Positions 16,596-25,346 of a DNA stretch of 64,000 bases are shown piece after piece; position 1 is the stretch's first letter, and each line of letters begins with the position of its first letter. This stretch comes from Salivita marina (GTDB lineage: Bacteria; Pseudomonadota; Gammaproteobacteria; Pseudomonadales; Azotimanducaceae), in the NCBI GenBank assembly GCA_038144425.1, contig JAYQNS010000003.1:558001-622000 (forward strand). Direction: 5' to 3'. The translations under genes were made by a program, and so were the position numbers. The notes beneath the pieces were generated by a model, which did no database searches, was not told the origin of the DNA, and saw nothing but the letters and a program-made list of their open reading frames with translations.

Positions 16596-17900
16596 CTAGA
16601 GAGTAAACGTACTTAGGGAGGGAATATAGGTGATTAGGAGCAGAGCGAACAACAGCGCGCCAAGGTAGGGCAGGCTCGCTCGATAGAGGGTTCCCAAGGG
16701 CTGCTTGAAGCGAACGCTCGCAATGAAGAGGTTCATGCCGACGGGGGGGGTCAAGGTCCCTAGCTGAAGGTTCGCCAAAAAGATCATGCCGAAGTGGATC
16801 GGATGAATGTTGTAAGCAACGGCGACGGGCAGAAGAAGGGGCACAAGCAGAACGATCGCCGCGTAGCTGTCGATGATCATGCCCAAAAGGAGCAGGCCCA
16901 GATTCAAGGCCAGCAAAAAGCTCGTTTTCGAGGTCAGCTGGGTGCTCAGGGTCTCGAAGATTCGTTCCGGGAGCTGCGCATCGACGAACACGTTCGCCAG
17001 CGCCAGCGCCGCCGCGAGGATCATGAGCACCCCCCCCACGAGGGTCATGCTGCGCCAAGCCAGGCCCGGCAGGGCGCGAAGGGGCACATCGTGGTAGAGC
17101 AGGCACTGGGCCAGGACCACATAAAGGGCGGTTACCGCTGCCACTTCCGACAAGGCAAAAACGCCTCCATAGATGCCCCCTAGGACCAGCACCGGCAGGG
17201 GCGCTTCAAAGCGCGCCGACCAGAGCGCTTCCGCGAGCTTCGGGCGAGACCCCTGCACCGACACTGGCGACGCTGCCCCCTCCTGGCTAGCCCCCGCCTG
17301 CCGGCGAAGCTGCAGGAGTGCAACTGCGCCGAGGGCGAGCATCATCAGCAGCAGGGGCACGACCCCGGCGAGGAACAGCTGGCGAAGGGTGAAGGTCGGC
17401 CCCACCCCCAGCTGCTGCGCCAGCACCCCGTAGAGGATAAGCGGCACGCTGGGGACGAGCAGAAGGCCGAGGCTTCCAGAGGTGGTTACCAGGCCCAGGG
17501 CGGAACGGTCGCTAAAGCCGTCGGCACGGAGGGCGGGGTAAAGCAACGCCCCAAGCGCCACCAGGGTTACACCGGAGGCCCCGGTGAAGGCGGTAAAAAG
17601 GGCACAGCAGAGCACGGTGACCCAGGCTACCCCACCCCGGAGCCCGCCGAGGGCTGCTTGCGTGAGCGCCACAAGGCGATCCGCGCTGCGCCCCTCCGCC
17701 AGCACGTAGCCCGCGAAGGCAAAGAGCGGCAAGGAGACGAGCAGGGGCGTATCCGTGAGCCGAGTGAGCTCCACGGCCACAATGGTGAGGGGAATCTCAG
17801 CCCAAGCAAAGCCCGTAAAGGCGGCGGCGAGCAAGATGGCGAAGAGCGGCGCCCCGGAAAGCAGCAGTAGAAGCGTGAGCGCAAGGAAGAGCTCAGTCAT
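16596..17900 (-). CDS. dctM: TRAP transporter large permease subunit (DctM family)
   Basis: A 434-residue, very hydrophobic protein with about 11-12 membrane segments, the size and layout of DctM. Recognisable parts are L-P-L-F-A-F-A-G-Y-V-L-A-E-G near residue 70, F-T-A-F-T-G-A-S-G-V-T-L-V-A-L-G, and the C-terminal N-L-Q-L-G-T-L-T-P-P-V-G-M-N-L-F, which is strongly conserved in TRAP permeases. It drives uptake with an ion gradient in the inner membrane. The start ATG 17900 overlaps the small permease's stop (ATGA), which fixes it. Confidence 0.92.
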   Translation of the reverse strand: MTELFLALTLLLLLSGAPLFAILLAAAFTGFAWAEIPLTIVAVELTRLTDTPLLVSLPLFAFAGYVLAEGRSADRLVALTQAALGGLRGGVAWVTVLCCALFTAFTGASGVTLVALGALLYPALRADGFSDRSALGLVTTSGSLGLLLVPSVPLILYGVLAQQLGVGPTFTLRQLFLAGVVPLLLMMLALGAVALLQLRRQAGASQEGAASPVSVQGSRPKLAEALWSARFEAPLPVLVLGGIYGGVFALSEVAAVTALYVVLAQCLLYHDVPLRALPGLAWRSMTLVGGVLMILAAALALANVFVDAQLPERIFETLSTQLTSKTSFLLALNLGLLLLGMIIDSYAAIVLLVPLLLPVAVAYNIHPIHFGMIFLANLQLGTLTPPVGMNLFIASVRFKQPLGTLYRASLPYLGALLFALLLITYIPSLSTFTL

Positions 17901-18337
17901 GGCGCCGGGCGCCATGCGAGGCGAAGGAAGCGCAGGGCCATGGCCGCGAAGGCGCCGGGGATGATGAGAAGAGTGACCCATACGGGAAGGCCCCAAAAGG
18001 CTAGGCGCCCATCCTCGTGCTCGAGCAAGCACAGCAGAGCACCATGGTAGCCCGCAAAGGCGCACAGCCCCGCCGTGGCCAGCGCCGATAGGCGCTGGAG
18101 GCGCTGTCCCCAGGCGCCCGGGAGGACCTGCGCCAGAAGGTCAATGCGAATATGGTTCCCCTCTCGGGTGGCACCTAAGGCGCCGAGCATCGCCAGCCAC
18201 AGCACGAGGGTCTGGAGAAGCTCCTCCGCCCCGGGAAGGCTTGTGGAAAAGCCATTGCGGAGCAGGATCTGCAGAAGGGCAATGATCAGCAGGAGCCCGA
18301 AGGCGGCGGCCAACACCGCCTTTTCAAGGCGAAGCAT
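17897..18337 (-). CDS. dctQ: TRAP transporter small permease subunit (DctQ family)
   Basis: A 146-residue protein with four membrane helices, as expected for DctQ. The segment R-N-G-F-S-T-S-L-P-G-A-E-E-L-L-Q-T-L-V-L-W (about 27-47) followed by R-E-G-N-H-I-R-I-D-L is the family's conserved core. ATG 18337 begins two bases after the stop of dctP, and its own stop overlaps dctM, so the three permease/binding genes are a tight unit. The upstream in-frame extension lacks family similarity. Confidence 0.9.
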   Translation of the reverse strand: MLRLEKAVLAAAFGLLLIIALLQILLRNGFSTSLPGAEELLQTLVLWLAMLGALGATREGNHIRIDLLAQVLPGAWGQRLQRLSALATAGLCAFAGYHGALLCLLEHEDGRLAFWGLPVWVTLLIIPGAFAAMALRFLRLAWRPAP

Positions 18338-18339
18338 CC

Positions 18340-19344
18340 CTAGGGAGCCCGGTAGCCCCGTAGGGCTGCCTGCAGGGCCGCGTAGCGCTCCGCGCTTATA
18401 GCTCCGCTGTCGATCATCTCCTGCCGCGCCGCAATCGCCGCGGCCACCCATTCGGCCCTAGCCTCCTTGGAGGGCGCGAGGAAGCGCAGGCCCTGGTCCT
18501 TAAGGGCAACCATGGCCTGCTCGTGGTCGGCACGATTTCGCGCGCCGATGGCCGCGAAGGTGTCCGACAGGACCCTGCGAAGCACTGCCTGGTCATCAAC
18601 ACTCAAGCGCTCAAAAGCCTTTCGCTGCAGGGCTAGGGTGCCGTAGACGTACATGAAGGGCAGATCGAGCACGGCCCGCAGCTGGGTAAACCACTGCAGG
18701 GCGACCGCACCGACCGGGGGCGCGGCGATGGCATCAATAAGCTGGGTCTGAAGGCCCGGAAGGACGTCGGCGATCCCAAGGGGCACGGGGGTCAGGCCGA
18801 AGCCCCGGAGCGCGGCTTCCGCTCCCTCATCGTCCGAAGGCGACCACACTTTCAGCGCCCGAGCCTCGGGCAGGGTCGTCACCTCGGCCTTGCTCATGGC
18901 GTAGGCAAACCCCGCTTCCGCAAAGCCAAAGGCCACCCATCCCGCCTCCTCGAGGCCCGCTAGGAGCTCGGGGTCAAACTGCGCGCGAAGCGCGTCCACC
19001 TCATCAAAGTCATTAAACAGCATGGGCAGGTTGTAGAGCTGCACGTCCGTGAAGTCGTTCTGTAGCGCGCCGGTGGTCAGAGCCGCGCCTTGGAGCTGCC
19101 CAAAGCGAATCTTCCGCAGCACCGCCGTGTCATCGCCCATTACGCCGCCGGGGTAGAAACGCAGGGCCACGCGCCCCTCCGTTTCCGCCGCGATGCGCTC
19201 CCCTGCAGCCTCCATGGCCACCATCCAAGCGGAACCGGGGGGCGATAGGGTTGCGATTTTTAGCGTGGCCGCCTGAAGGCCAGCGCTAAGGCAAGACAGC
19301 AGCATCACCACGAGCGCCCAGCGCCCCTTTCCTGCGAAAACCAT
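18340..19344 (-). CDS. dctP: TRAP transporter substrate-binding protein (DctP family), TatT-associated type
   Basis: A 334-residue periplasmic binding protein with a Sec signal peptide (to about residue 25) and DctP-fold landmarks such as K-I-A-T-L-S-P-P-G-S and Q-L-Y-N-L-P-M-L-F. In classical carboxylate-binding TRAP proteins the central strand reads L-K-(I/V)-R, whose arginine holds the substrate carboxylate. Here it is L-K-V-W (W167), and N-P-style residues further on are also changed (IAAPPVG). Together with the neighbouring TatT gene this places it with the Treponema TatP (Tp0957) type, for which a hydrophobic ligand has been proposed. Substrate here is inferred, not known. Confidence 0.88.
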   Translation of the reverse strand: MVFAGKGRWALVVMLLSCLSAGLQAATLKIATLSPPGSAWMVAMEAAGERIAAETEGRVALRFYPGGVMGDDTAVLRKIRFGQLQGAALTTGALQNDFTDVQLYNLPMLFNDFDEVDALRAQFDPELLAGLEEAGWVAFGFAEAGFAYAMSKAEVTTLPEARALKVWSPSDDEGAEAALRGFGLTPVPLGIADVLPGLQTQLIDAIAAPPVGAVALQWFTQLRAVLDLPFMYVYGTLALQRKAFERLSVDDQAVLRRVLSDTFAAIGARNRADHEQAMVALKDQGLRFLAPSKEARAEWVAAAIAARQEMIDSGAISAERYAALQAALRGYRAP

Positions 19345-19358
19345 GGGGACTCCTTGGG

Positions 19359-20231
19359 TTAGAAGTAGTTATCGGCGTCGGCGAGCAAGGCTCGAGCCTG
19401 CGCCTGCGCAACGGTGTTGGCCAGGGTAAGTCCCGGGGCCTCCGGGTCGGCCTCCAGCACCTCTTGAAGAACCTTATCGTGAAGTTCTCGATTAAAAAGC
19501 ATGCGGGCATAACGCTCCGCGAGCAGCACCTTAGCCGTCAGATGGCGTTCGTTGCTTAAGGCCCAGGCCCGCTCAAAATGGCCTCGCCCCTCCTCTGGTC
19601 GGCCGCCAAGGGCCGGAGGAGCAAGCGTGTCGAGTACGCCGAGATAGAGGTGGGCTCCGCCATGCTCGTGAGCCTCGTCCAGCACCAGCACCCGTTGCAG
19701 GAGCGCTCGCACCCGGGCTAGCTCGGCAACGGCCCGCCAATCGTCGCTATGGGCCTGGACGTAACCCGCCCAGCTAGTGGCGAGCGTGTAGAGCAACGCA
19801 GGATCCTCCTGCTTACCTACCCAGGCTTCGAAGCGGGGGTAGGCCTCGGACCGAAGGGCGCAGCCCCCTGCCGCCAGGCATGCTGCCTCTTCGGCGAGAC
19901 CCAGGGCCCTGACGTGGAGGCGCTTCGAGCGGACGGGATCCTGAACAAAATTACCCGCAAAGGCGCTGTGAAGCGTGGCCGAAGCCAAAAGTAAACCCGG
20001 GTCCTCCGGGGCGCTCCGGAGTAAGCTATCGAGGAGCACAAGATAGGTGGGCACGGCCGCTGCGACGGTTTCGGGGTCGTTATGATTGAGGATTGCCTGG
20101 GTGAGGTTTTCCGCGAGCGGCTCGGTGGCACGGGAGATCACTGCGGCGCAGCCCGACAAACAGACGAGCAGCATGGCCAGGGCCAGCCCCGGAAGGCCGG
20201 GGCGAGGCGGCTTTCGCTTACCGTGAATCAT
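19359..20231 (-). CDS. TRAP transporter TatT-component lipoprotein
   Basis: A 290-residue lipoprotein with lipobox L-S-G-C (about residues 25-28) followed by an all-helical, TPR-like protein, matching the TatT family (Treponema Tp0956). TatT forms trimers with pores at their centre and docks to the TRAP binding protein. It is the first gene of the operon tatT-dctP-dctQ-dctM-mlaA-like, 14 bases before dctP. This component is found in TRAP systems thought to handle ligands other than simple organic acids. Regions such as HTLKVLLAERYARMLF-like helices are TPR-like by eye only. Confidence 0.85.
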   Translation of the reverse strand: MIHGKRKPPRPGLPGLALAMLLVCLSGCAAVISRATEPLAENLTQAILNHNDPETVAAAVPTYLVLLDSLLRSAPEDPGLLLASATLHSAFAGNFVQDPVRSKRLHVRALGLAEEAACLAAGGCALRSEAYPRFEAWVGKQEDPALLYTLATSWAGYVQAHSDDWRAVAELARVRALLQRVLVLDEAHEHGGAHLYLGVLDTLAPPALGGRPEEGRGHFERAWALSNERHLTAKVLLAERYARMLFNRELHDKVLQEVLEADPEAPGLTLANTVAQAQARALLADADNYF

Positions 20232-20264
20232 GACAGGCTGTCCGCCGCCAGCAAGGAGCGCACA

Positions 20265-20759
20265 TTGAGCCAGGGGCCCTGGGGCAAATCAAGGGAGCGC
20301 ATCGCCGGCCTGGCCATCACGCCGGTCCGGCTGCGAGGCGCCTTCCAGGGCCCCTTTGGAGCGCTGGTGGACAGCAGCCTCGCGCTTCTTGAGGACGAAG
20401 GGCGCCCCGCCCACGACCCGGGAGACATCGCCGCGCAGCGTCAACGGCTCTTTCACCGACTCCAGCAAGGAGAACGAGCCGTGCTCCTCGGCACCGGCCC
20501 GTCCTTCGCGGGCCATGCCCAGTGGACCGAGACGGGGCCAGCGCTTCGGCTTCGAGAGCTTCGCATCGCCCCGGCCCGGCGCCGGGAAGGGCTGGGGGCC
20601 GAAGTCTTGAGCTGGCTCCTGGAGTCCTATCCGGGCATGCCCGTGCACGTTCAGGTGCTCACGACCAATCTGACCGGCCGCGCCTTCTGGGAAGCGCAGC
20701 GGCGCCTTCATCCCCAACTCTTCCTAGAGGCGGTCGAATCCGCGCCGCCCCTAGGCTAG
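20265..20759 (+). CDS. GNAT-family N-acetyltransferase
   Basis: About 164 residues. The acetyl-CoA binding motif A is clear: L-R-E-L-R-I-A-P-A-R-R-R-E-G-L-G-A-E-V-L, with the R-x-x-G-x-G/A loop, and a later T-N-L-T-G-R-A-F-W-E segment matches motif B (N-x-x-A-x-x-x-Y/W). I chose TTG 20265 because AAGGAG sits at 20253-20258, six bases before it. An upstream in-frame GTG at 20223 would overlap the divergent tatT start and has no ribosome site. The substrate cannot be read from the sequence. Confidence 0.8.
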   Translation: MSQGPWGKSRERIAGLAITPVRLRGAFQGPFGALVDSSLALLEDEGRPAHDPGDIAAQRQRLFHRLQQGERAVLLGTGPSFAGHAQWTETGPALRLRELRIAPARRREGLGAEVLSWLLESYPGMPVHVQVLTTNLTGRAFWEAQRRLHPQLFLEAVESAPPLG

Positions 20760-20793
20760 CCTTAAGCTTCGTTTACCGGGGAGGGACCCGCCC

Positions 20794-21504
20794 ATGCTAC
20801 GACTTCGCCAACTCGCACTCGCCGCCGGCAAGCGCGATCCCGTCATTGACGAGCTGCGCGCCTTTCTCGCCGTGCCCCTCGGCTATATCGACCCTGGGGT
20901 CGGCGCCTTTGGCTTGGAAAACCGCCTGTTGGTGGTCGGCGACGACCACCTGGAGGTGGTTAGCCCCGTGGAGGAGCACACCACCGCCGGCCGCTGGCTC
21001 GAACGCCAGGGCGGCGACGCGGGCTACATGGTGATTTTCCAGTGCGACAATCTCGCCGAACGTCGCGTGCACTTCGCCGAGCTGGGGGTCCGTACCGTGT
21101 GGACTTCGGATCGTGCGGAAGCGATCGCCAGCCACCTGCACCCGAAGGATGTGGGGGGCGCCATCGTCTCCATCGATCAAATGCCCAGCTGGGACGGCTG
21201 GCACTGGGCGGGCCCGAGCTGGAGCGAGCAGCGCGAGGAAGGCTGGGCCTCAGGCTTTGCCGCAGCGCGGCTCGCCAGCCCCGCCCCGGATGCCCTTGCG
21301 GCCCGGTGGAGCGCGGTGCTCGAGACAACGCTCTCAGAATACGAGGGCCTGCCCTGCCTCGCCCTCGATGGCAATCGGATCCTCTTTGAGGAAGGCCCAG
21401 GGGAAGCGCTCGTGGGCATTGACCTTAAGGTTCGGGCAGGCCAAGACGCCCCGGCTCCGACGACCATCGCCGGGGTTCGCTTCCAGGGCGTCGCCGTGGC
21501 CTAG
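20794..21504 (+). CDS. VOC/glyoxalase-like domain protein
   Basis: A 236-residue protein resembling the glyoxalase-like group with two VOC-type halves: L-A-L-A-A-G-K-R-D-P-V-I-D-E-L near the start, G-L-E-N-R-L-L-V-V-G-D-D-H-L-E-V-V-S-P, and a second half with H-P-K-D-V-G-G-A-I-V-S-I-D. This pattern is common in hypothetical proteins near aromatic or steroid catabolic genes. It follows the acetyltransferase by 34 bases with GGAGGG before its ATG. The reaction is unknown. Confidence 0.7.
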   Translation: MLRLRQLALAAGKRDPVIDELRAFLAVPLGYIDPGVGAFGLENRLLVVGDDHLEVVSPVEEHTTAGRWLERQGGDAGYMVIFQCDNLAERRVHFAELGVRTVWTSDRAEAIASHLHPKDVGGAIVSIDQMPSWDGWHWAGPSWSEQREEGWASGFAAARLASPAPDALAARWSAVLETTLSEYEGLPCLALDGNRILFEEGPGEALVGIDLKVRAGQDAPAPTTIAGVRFQGVAVA

Positions 21505-21506
21505 CG

Positions 21507-22715
21507 CTAAGCCTCGAGCCGGTAGGCCCAGGCGATACAGCCCAGGGCCACGGCGGATCCCAGGGCCATGGCCCCGAGCATGGGCCAGGGGGCGCCGTTC
21601 TGCGCCACCCCCACTGCCTGGGTAGCGAGGCCCGCCACAAACATCTGCATGAAGCTTGTCAGCCCGGAGGCGGTCCCGGCGCGTTCGGGAAAGACATTAA
21701 TCGCCCCGGCTTGGGCGTTTGGGGCCGCCAGGCCGCTTCCAATCATGGACAGGGCGATGGGGAGGAAGAGCCCCGCCGGCGAGAGGGGTCCCAGAAACGA
21801 CAGAAGCGCCGCCAGCCCAATGCCAAGAACCGCAAGAGTGGATCCCACCAGCATAAGCCCCAGCACGGCATAGCGCCCCGACAAGCGCACGGCCAAGAGA
21901 TTTCCCCCCATGTAGCCAAGGGAGATGATAATGAACCACATCCCATAGGCCGTCGCTCCCTGCCCCAGCGTGTTCACCATCAGATAGGGCGCCGCGCTGA
22001 TGAAGGCAAAAAAGATCATGGACGAGGCCGCCGCGTGGCCCATGTAAGCTCGGTAGCGGGCCGAGCCCAGGCACAGCCAGAAGCCCCGAAGGAGCGCGCC
22101 GACCCCGAAGGTCAGGGCTGAACGGGGCAAGGTTTCCGGCAGCGCGAAGAACACCAGCAGGAAAATGAGTAGCCCGGCGCCAGCCGTAAACCAAAATACG
22201 GCCCGCCAGTCGATCAAATCCGTTAGCACACCGCCCAGGGCCGGGGCCACCATGGGCGCCACCACCATCACCATGGAAAGCTGGGCGATGAGCCCCGCCG
22301 CCCGCTCCGGACCAAAGCGATCTCGCACCACGGCTCGGGGCAGCACCATGCCCACGGCGCCCCCGGCGGACTGCAGCACCCGGGCCCCGATCAGGCTATC
22401 GAGCGTCGGCGCCAAGGCGCAGGCCACGGAGCCCAGCGCGAAGAGCATAAGCCCACCGAGCATCACCGGGCGCCGCCCGTAGCGATCGGCCAAGGGCCCA
22501 TAAACGAGGGTCGCAACGGCCACGGCAACGAGGGCCAGACTTAGGGTGAGCTGGGCCGCCCCGGCGCTTGTCCCAAAGGTTTGCTGCACCAAGGGCACGG
22601 AGGGCAGGAAAATCTGCATGGCTAGGGGCCCGGTGGCGGTCACGGCCGCGAGCAGAGCGACCCAGAGCAGGGACCAGTCGTCTTCAGAGCGGGGCTGGAG
22701 GGAGGGAGCGGCCAT
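21507..22715 (-). CDS. MFS multidrug exporter, Bcr/CflA family
   Basis: A 402-residue, 12-helix major facilitator. It has motif A between helices 2 and 3 (G-P-L-A-D-R-Y-G-R-R-P-V-M) and the Bcr/CflA signature near the first helix, D-M-Y-L-P replaced by Q-I-F-L-P-S-V-P, plus the motif C-like helix 5 sequence rich in G and P (M-V-V-A-P-M-V-A-P-A-L-G-G). The family exports antibiotics such as bicyclomycin or florfenicol by proton antiport. ATG 22715 was chosen; the in-frame region upstream looks non-coding. Confidence 0.87.
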   Translation of the reverse strand: MAAPSLQPRSEDDWSLLWVALLAAVTATGPLAMQIFLPSVPLVQQTFGTSAGAAQLTLSLALVAVAVATLVYGPLADRYGRRPVMLGGLMLFALGSVACALAPTLDSLIGARVLQSAGGAVGMVLPRAVVRDRFGPERAAGLIAQLSMVMVVAPMVAPALGGVLTDLIDWRAVFWFTAGAGLLIFLLVFFALPETLPRSALTFGVGALLRGFWLCLGSARYRAYMGHAAASSMIFFAFISAAPYLMVNTLGQGATAYGMWFIIISLGYMGGNLLAVRLSGRYAVLGLMLVGSTLAVLGIGLAALLSFLGPLSPAGLFLPIALSMIGSGLAAPNAQAGAINVFPERAGTASGLTSFMQMFVAGLATQAVGVAQNGAPWPMLGAMALGSAVALGCIAWAYRLEA

Positions 22716-22795
22716 AATCCTAGAATAACAGCTTCCGGTCCGGCCACGGCTCTGCGACACTCTCCGCGGGAGAAAAGGGGAGAGGACGCAACACC

Positions 22796-24154
22796 ATGGC
22801 CGGGGGCCTGAGCCTGAAAACCATATGGAGCTACGGAGCCCTGGGCTTTCCCCTAGCGCTTCTGGGCTACCCCCTTGGCATCTGGCTTCCCCGCGCCTAC
22901 TCCAGCGGTGTGGGCGTGGAACTCGCCGTGGTGGGCTTCATTATTTCCGCTGCGGCCATTTTCGACGCGATCACCGATCCCCTGATGGGATTCGCCAGCG
23001 ACAGGCTCCGCACCCGCTGGGGCCGGCGCCGCCTTTGGGTGGGCGCGGGCATTCCCCTACTTACGGTAGCGATCTGGAGCGTACTTAATCCTACGGAAGG
23101 CGCCACCGCTGCCTACCTCGGGTTCTGGTACATCGGCCTGCGCGTCGGCTCCACCATGGTACTCGTGCCCTATGGAGCCTGGGGCGCGGAGCTCGCCAAG
23201 GATTATCACGGTCGTACGCAGCTGAACTCGGCCCGGCAGCGTTTCGTGCTCCTGGGGCTGATTGCCGCGGCCTTCGTGCCGGCTTTGGTGGAGTTCCAGC
23301 TCGGGGATGACGCCACCGCCCTCGCCGTGCTCGCCGGCTACGGCCTATTGATTCTAATCGCCCTGCCCGGCATCGGGCTTTGGACCCTCACCCAGGTGCC
23401 AGAACCGCCCCTGACCGAAAGCGCAGGGCGCACGCCATTCTTGCGCTCTCTAAAGCTCATGTGGTCCAACGGCCTCTTTCGCGTGGTGGTGGTCATCGAG
23501 CTGGTGATCACCGGGGGTGAGAGCTTTCGCAACGCCCTCTCCCTCTTCTTCATGCAGGACGTGATCGGCATTCCCCGGGCAGGCCAGCTCTATGTGGTTT
23601 ATTTCGTCACCGGCCTCCTCGCCATCCCCGGCTGGGATTTCCTTGCCCGGCGCTACGGCAAGCACCGCTCCCTGGCCAGCGCGATGATTCTCGTGAGCAT
23701 TGTCAGCCTCGCCATCTTCGCCCTGCCCCCGGGGTCTGAGACGGCCTTCGAATGGCTCTTTGCCGCGAAGGGCCTGTGCTTTGGCGCCTTTGCCTACCTC
23801 CCCATGGCTATGATGGCGGACGTCATAGACATCGATACGGCCCGCTCCCGGGATCCCCGCACAGGCAGCTACTTCGCCGTTCACGGCTTCATGACCAAAT
23901 GCGCAGCGTCCTTCGCGGGCCTATCTCTGCCGCTCCTGGCGCTGACGGGCTACGACGCGACGCCTGGCGCAGAGAACGGCGCGAGCGCCCTCCTCTGGCT
24001 GTCCGTGCTCTACGCCATCGTGCCTACGGTCCTCTTCTTACTCGCCCTCTATCTCTGCTGGACCTGGCCACTCACCGCGGAGCGGCACCAGCGCTTCCGG
24101 GAGCGCATCGCCCGCCGCGATGCCCGGGCCGCGAAAGCCGCCCAACCTAATTAG
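22796..24154 (+). CDS. GPH-family (MelB-like) MFS symporter
   Basis: A 452-residue, 12-helix carrier of the glycoside-pentoside-hexuronide:cation symporter type. Landmarks are L-G-F-P-L-A-L-L-G-Y-P-L near the start, D-A-I-T-D-P-L-M-G-F-A-S-D-R (the conserved D-x-x-x-D-P in helix 2) and T-R-W-G-R-R-R. Proteobacterial members of this branch next to crotonase or steroid genes may carry other solutes. AGAGGA precedes the ATG. The following crotonase gene begins 11 bases downstream, suggesting one transcript. Confidence 0.83.
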   Translation: MAGGLSLKTIWSYGALGFPLALLGYPLGIWLPRAYSSGVGVELAVVGFIISAAAIFDAITDPLMGFASDRLRTRWGRRRLWVGAGIPLLTVAIWSVLNPTEGATAAYLGFWYIGLRVGSTMVLVPYGAWGAELAKDYHGRTQLNSARQRFVLLGLIAAAFVPALVEFQLGDDATALAVLAGYGLLILIALPGIGLWTLTQVPEPPLTESAGRTPFLRSLKLMWSNGLFRVVVVIELVITGGESFRNALSLFFMQDVIGIPRAGQLYVVYFVTGLLAIPGWDFLARRYGKHRSLASAMILVSIVSLAIFALPPGSETAFEWLFAAKGLCFGAFAYLPMAMMADVIDIDTARSRDPRTGSYFAVHGFMTKCAASFAGLSLPLLALTGYDATPGAENGASALLWLSVLYAIVPTVLFLLALYLCWTWPLTAERHQRFRERIARRDARAAKAAQPN

Positions 24155-24164
24155 GAGCTTAGCC

Positions 24165-24945
24165 GTGACCAATCCCATCGTACGGGTGGAAAGGGACGGG
24201 GCCCTTGCCTGCGTCACCATGAACCGTCCAGATGCGCTAAACGCCCTGAACCGGGCCCTGCGCGCGGCCCTCGTCACTACCTTCACGGAGCTGGCCGAGG
24301 ACGACAAGACGGAGGTGGTGATCTTCACCGGCGCCGGCCGAGCGTTCACCGCGGGCCTTGACCTCAAGGAGCTTGGGGGAAACCCAGGCCAGCTCCGAAG
24401 CCGATGGCGCAGAGATCGATATTGGCGCCGTCCTTCACCGCTTCCCCAAGCCCATCATTGGCGCCATCAACGGGTTTGCCATCACCGGCGGCTTTGAACT
24501 GGCCCTGCTCTGCGACATTTTGCTATGCGCTGAGGAAGCAGCCTTTGCTGACACCCACGCCCGCGTCGGCGTCGTGCCCGGCTGGGGCCTGTCCCAGCGC
24601 CTACCTCGGCTTATCGGCCTGCCCCGGGCCAAGGAGCTCTCCCTCACGGGGAACTTCCTGAGCGCTCAGCAGGCCTATGCCTGGGGCATGGTGAATCGCG
24701 TGGTGCCCAAGGATGAGCTCCTGCCGGCGGCGAAGGCCCTCGCCAAGGACATCCTGACCACGGAGTCGGTGACGCGAAACGCCGTGCTCGCCCTGATGGA
24801 CGCAGGCTGGGAAGACACCTTAGAGGGCGGCCTCACTCGGGAGAAGACCTGGAGCCAGGCCCACATGGCGGAGCGGGTGCAGCCGGAAGCGGTGGCCGAG
24901 CGACGCCGCGGCATTATGAATAGGGGTCGGGGCCAATCGTCCTAG
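24165..24945 (+). pseudogene. Enoyl-CoA hydratase/isomerase (crotonase), frameshifted
   Basis: A crotonase-family gene broken by one extra base. From GTG 24165 (AGGAG upstream at 24153-24157) the frame gives V-E-R-D-G-A-L-A-C-V-T-M-N-R-P-D-A-L-N-A-L and the oxyanion-hole A-G-L-D-L-K-E-L. At the G5 run 24375-24379 the frame must change; removing one G continues as G-E-T-Q-A-S-S-E-A-D and then I-N-G-F-A-I-T-G-G-F-E and A-R-V-G-V-V-P-G-W-G to the TAG at 24945. The corrected protein is 259 residues, normal for the family. It is either a sequencing slip in a homopolymer or a recent mutation. It would hydrate enoyl-CoAs. Confidence 0.85.
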
Positions 24946-25346
24946 CTTTTCCCCTTTCGGACGTAAAGCACCATGGTGTGCTCCACCAGTTCAAAACCGT
25001 GCTCCCGAGCAATCTCTCGCTGGAGCCGCTCAATGCGTTCGTCGAAAAACTCCATCACCCGACCCGAGTCCACGTCCACCATATGATCGTGGTGGTCGTC
25101 GCTGGCCAGCTCATACACCGCCCGGCCGTCATCGAAGTTATGCCGCTCCACGAGTCCGGCCCCTTCAAACTGCGTCAGTACCCGATAAACCGTGGCCAGA
25201 CCGATGCTCTCATCGGACTCCATGAGCCTTCGGTAGACGTCTTCCGCAGACAGGTGGTGAGGCTCGGCGCTCTCGAGGATCTCGAGAATCTTTAGCCGGG
25301 GCACGGTGACCTTGAGGCCCGCCCGTCGTAGGTCGGCGTTATCCAC
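24942..25346 (-). CDS. fur: Ferric uptake regulator Fur
   Basis: A 134-residue Fur protein: N-terminal winged helix (R-R-A-G-L-K-V-T-V-P-R-L-K-I-L and A-T-V-Y-R-V-L-T-Q-F) and a dimer domain with the metal ligands H-H-D-H (85-88) and later glutamate and histidine positions. The structural zinc site of E. coli Fur is absent: C-x-x-C is replaced by D-V-D-S, so there is no cysteine at all, one step beyond Pseudomonas Fur, which keeps one. The ending L-V-E-H-T-M-V-L-Y-V-R-K is Pseudomonas-like. It represses iron genes when Fe2+-loaded. GTG 25346 is the start, with AAGGAG upstream. Confidence 0.93.
   Translation of the reverse strand: MDNADLRRAGLKVTVPRLKILEILESAEPHHLSAEDVYRRLMESDESIGLATVYRVLTQFEGAGLVERHNFDDGRAVYELASDDHHDHMVDVDSGRVMEFFDERIERLQREIAREHGFELVEHTMVLYVRKGKS

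Noticed and set aside
16564..17106. Long upstream extension of the mlaA-like frame
   Set aside because: It lies entirely within the dctM gene in another frame, is proline/arginine-rich and lacks a signal peptide; the real start is ATG 16563.
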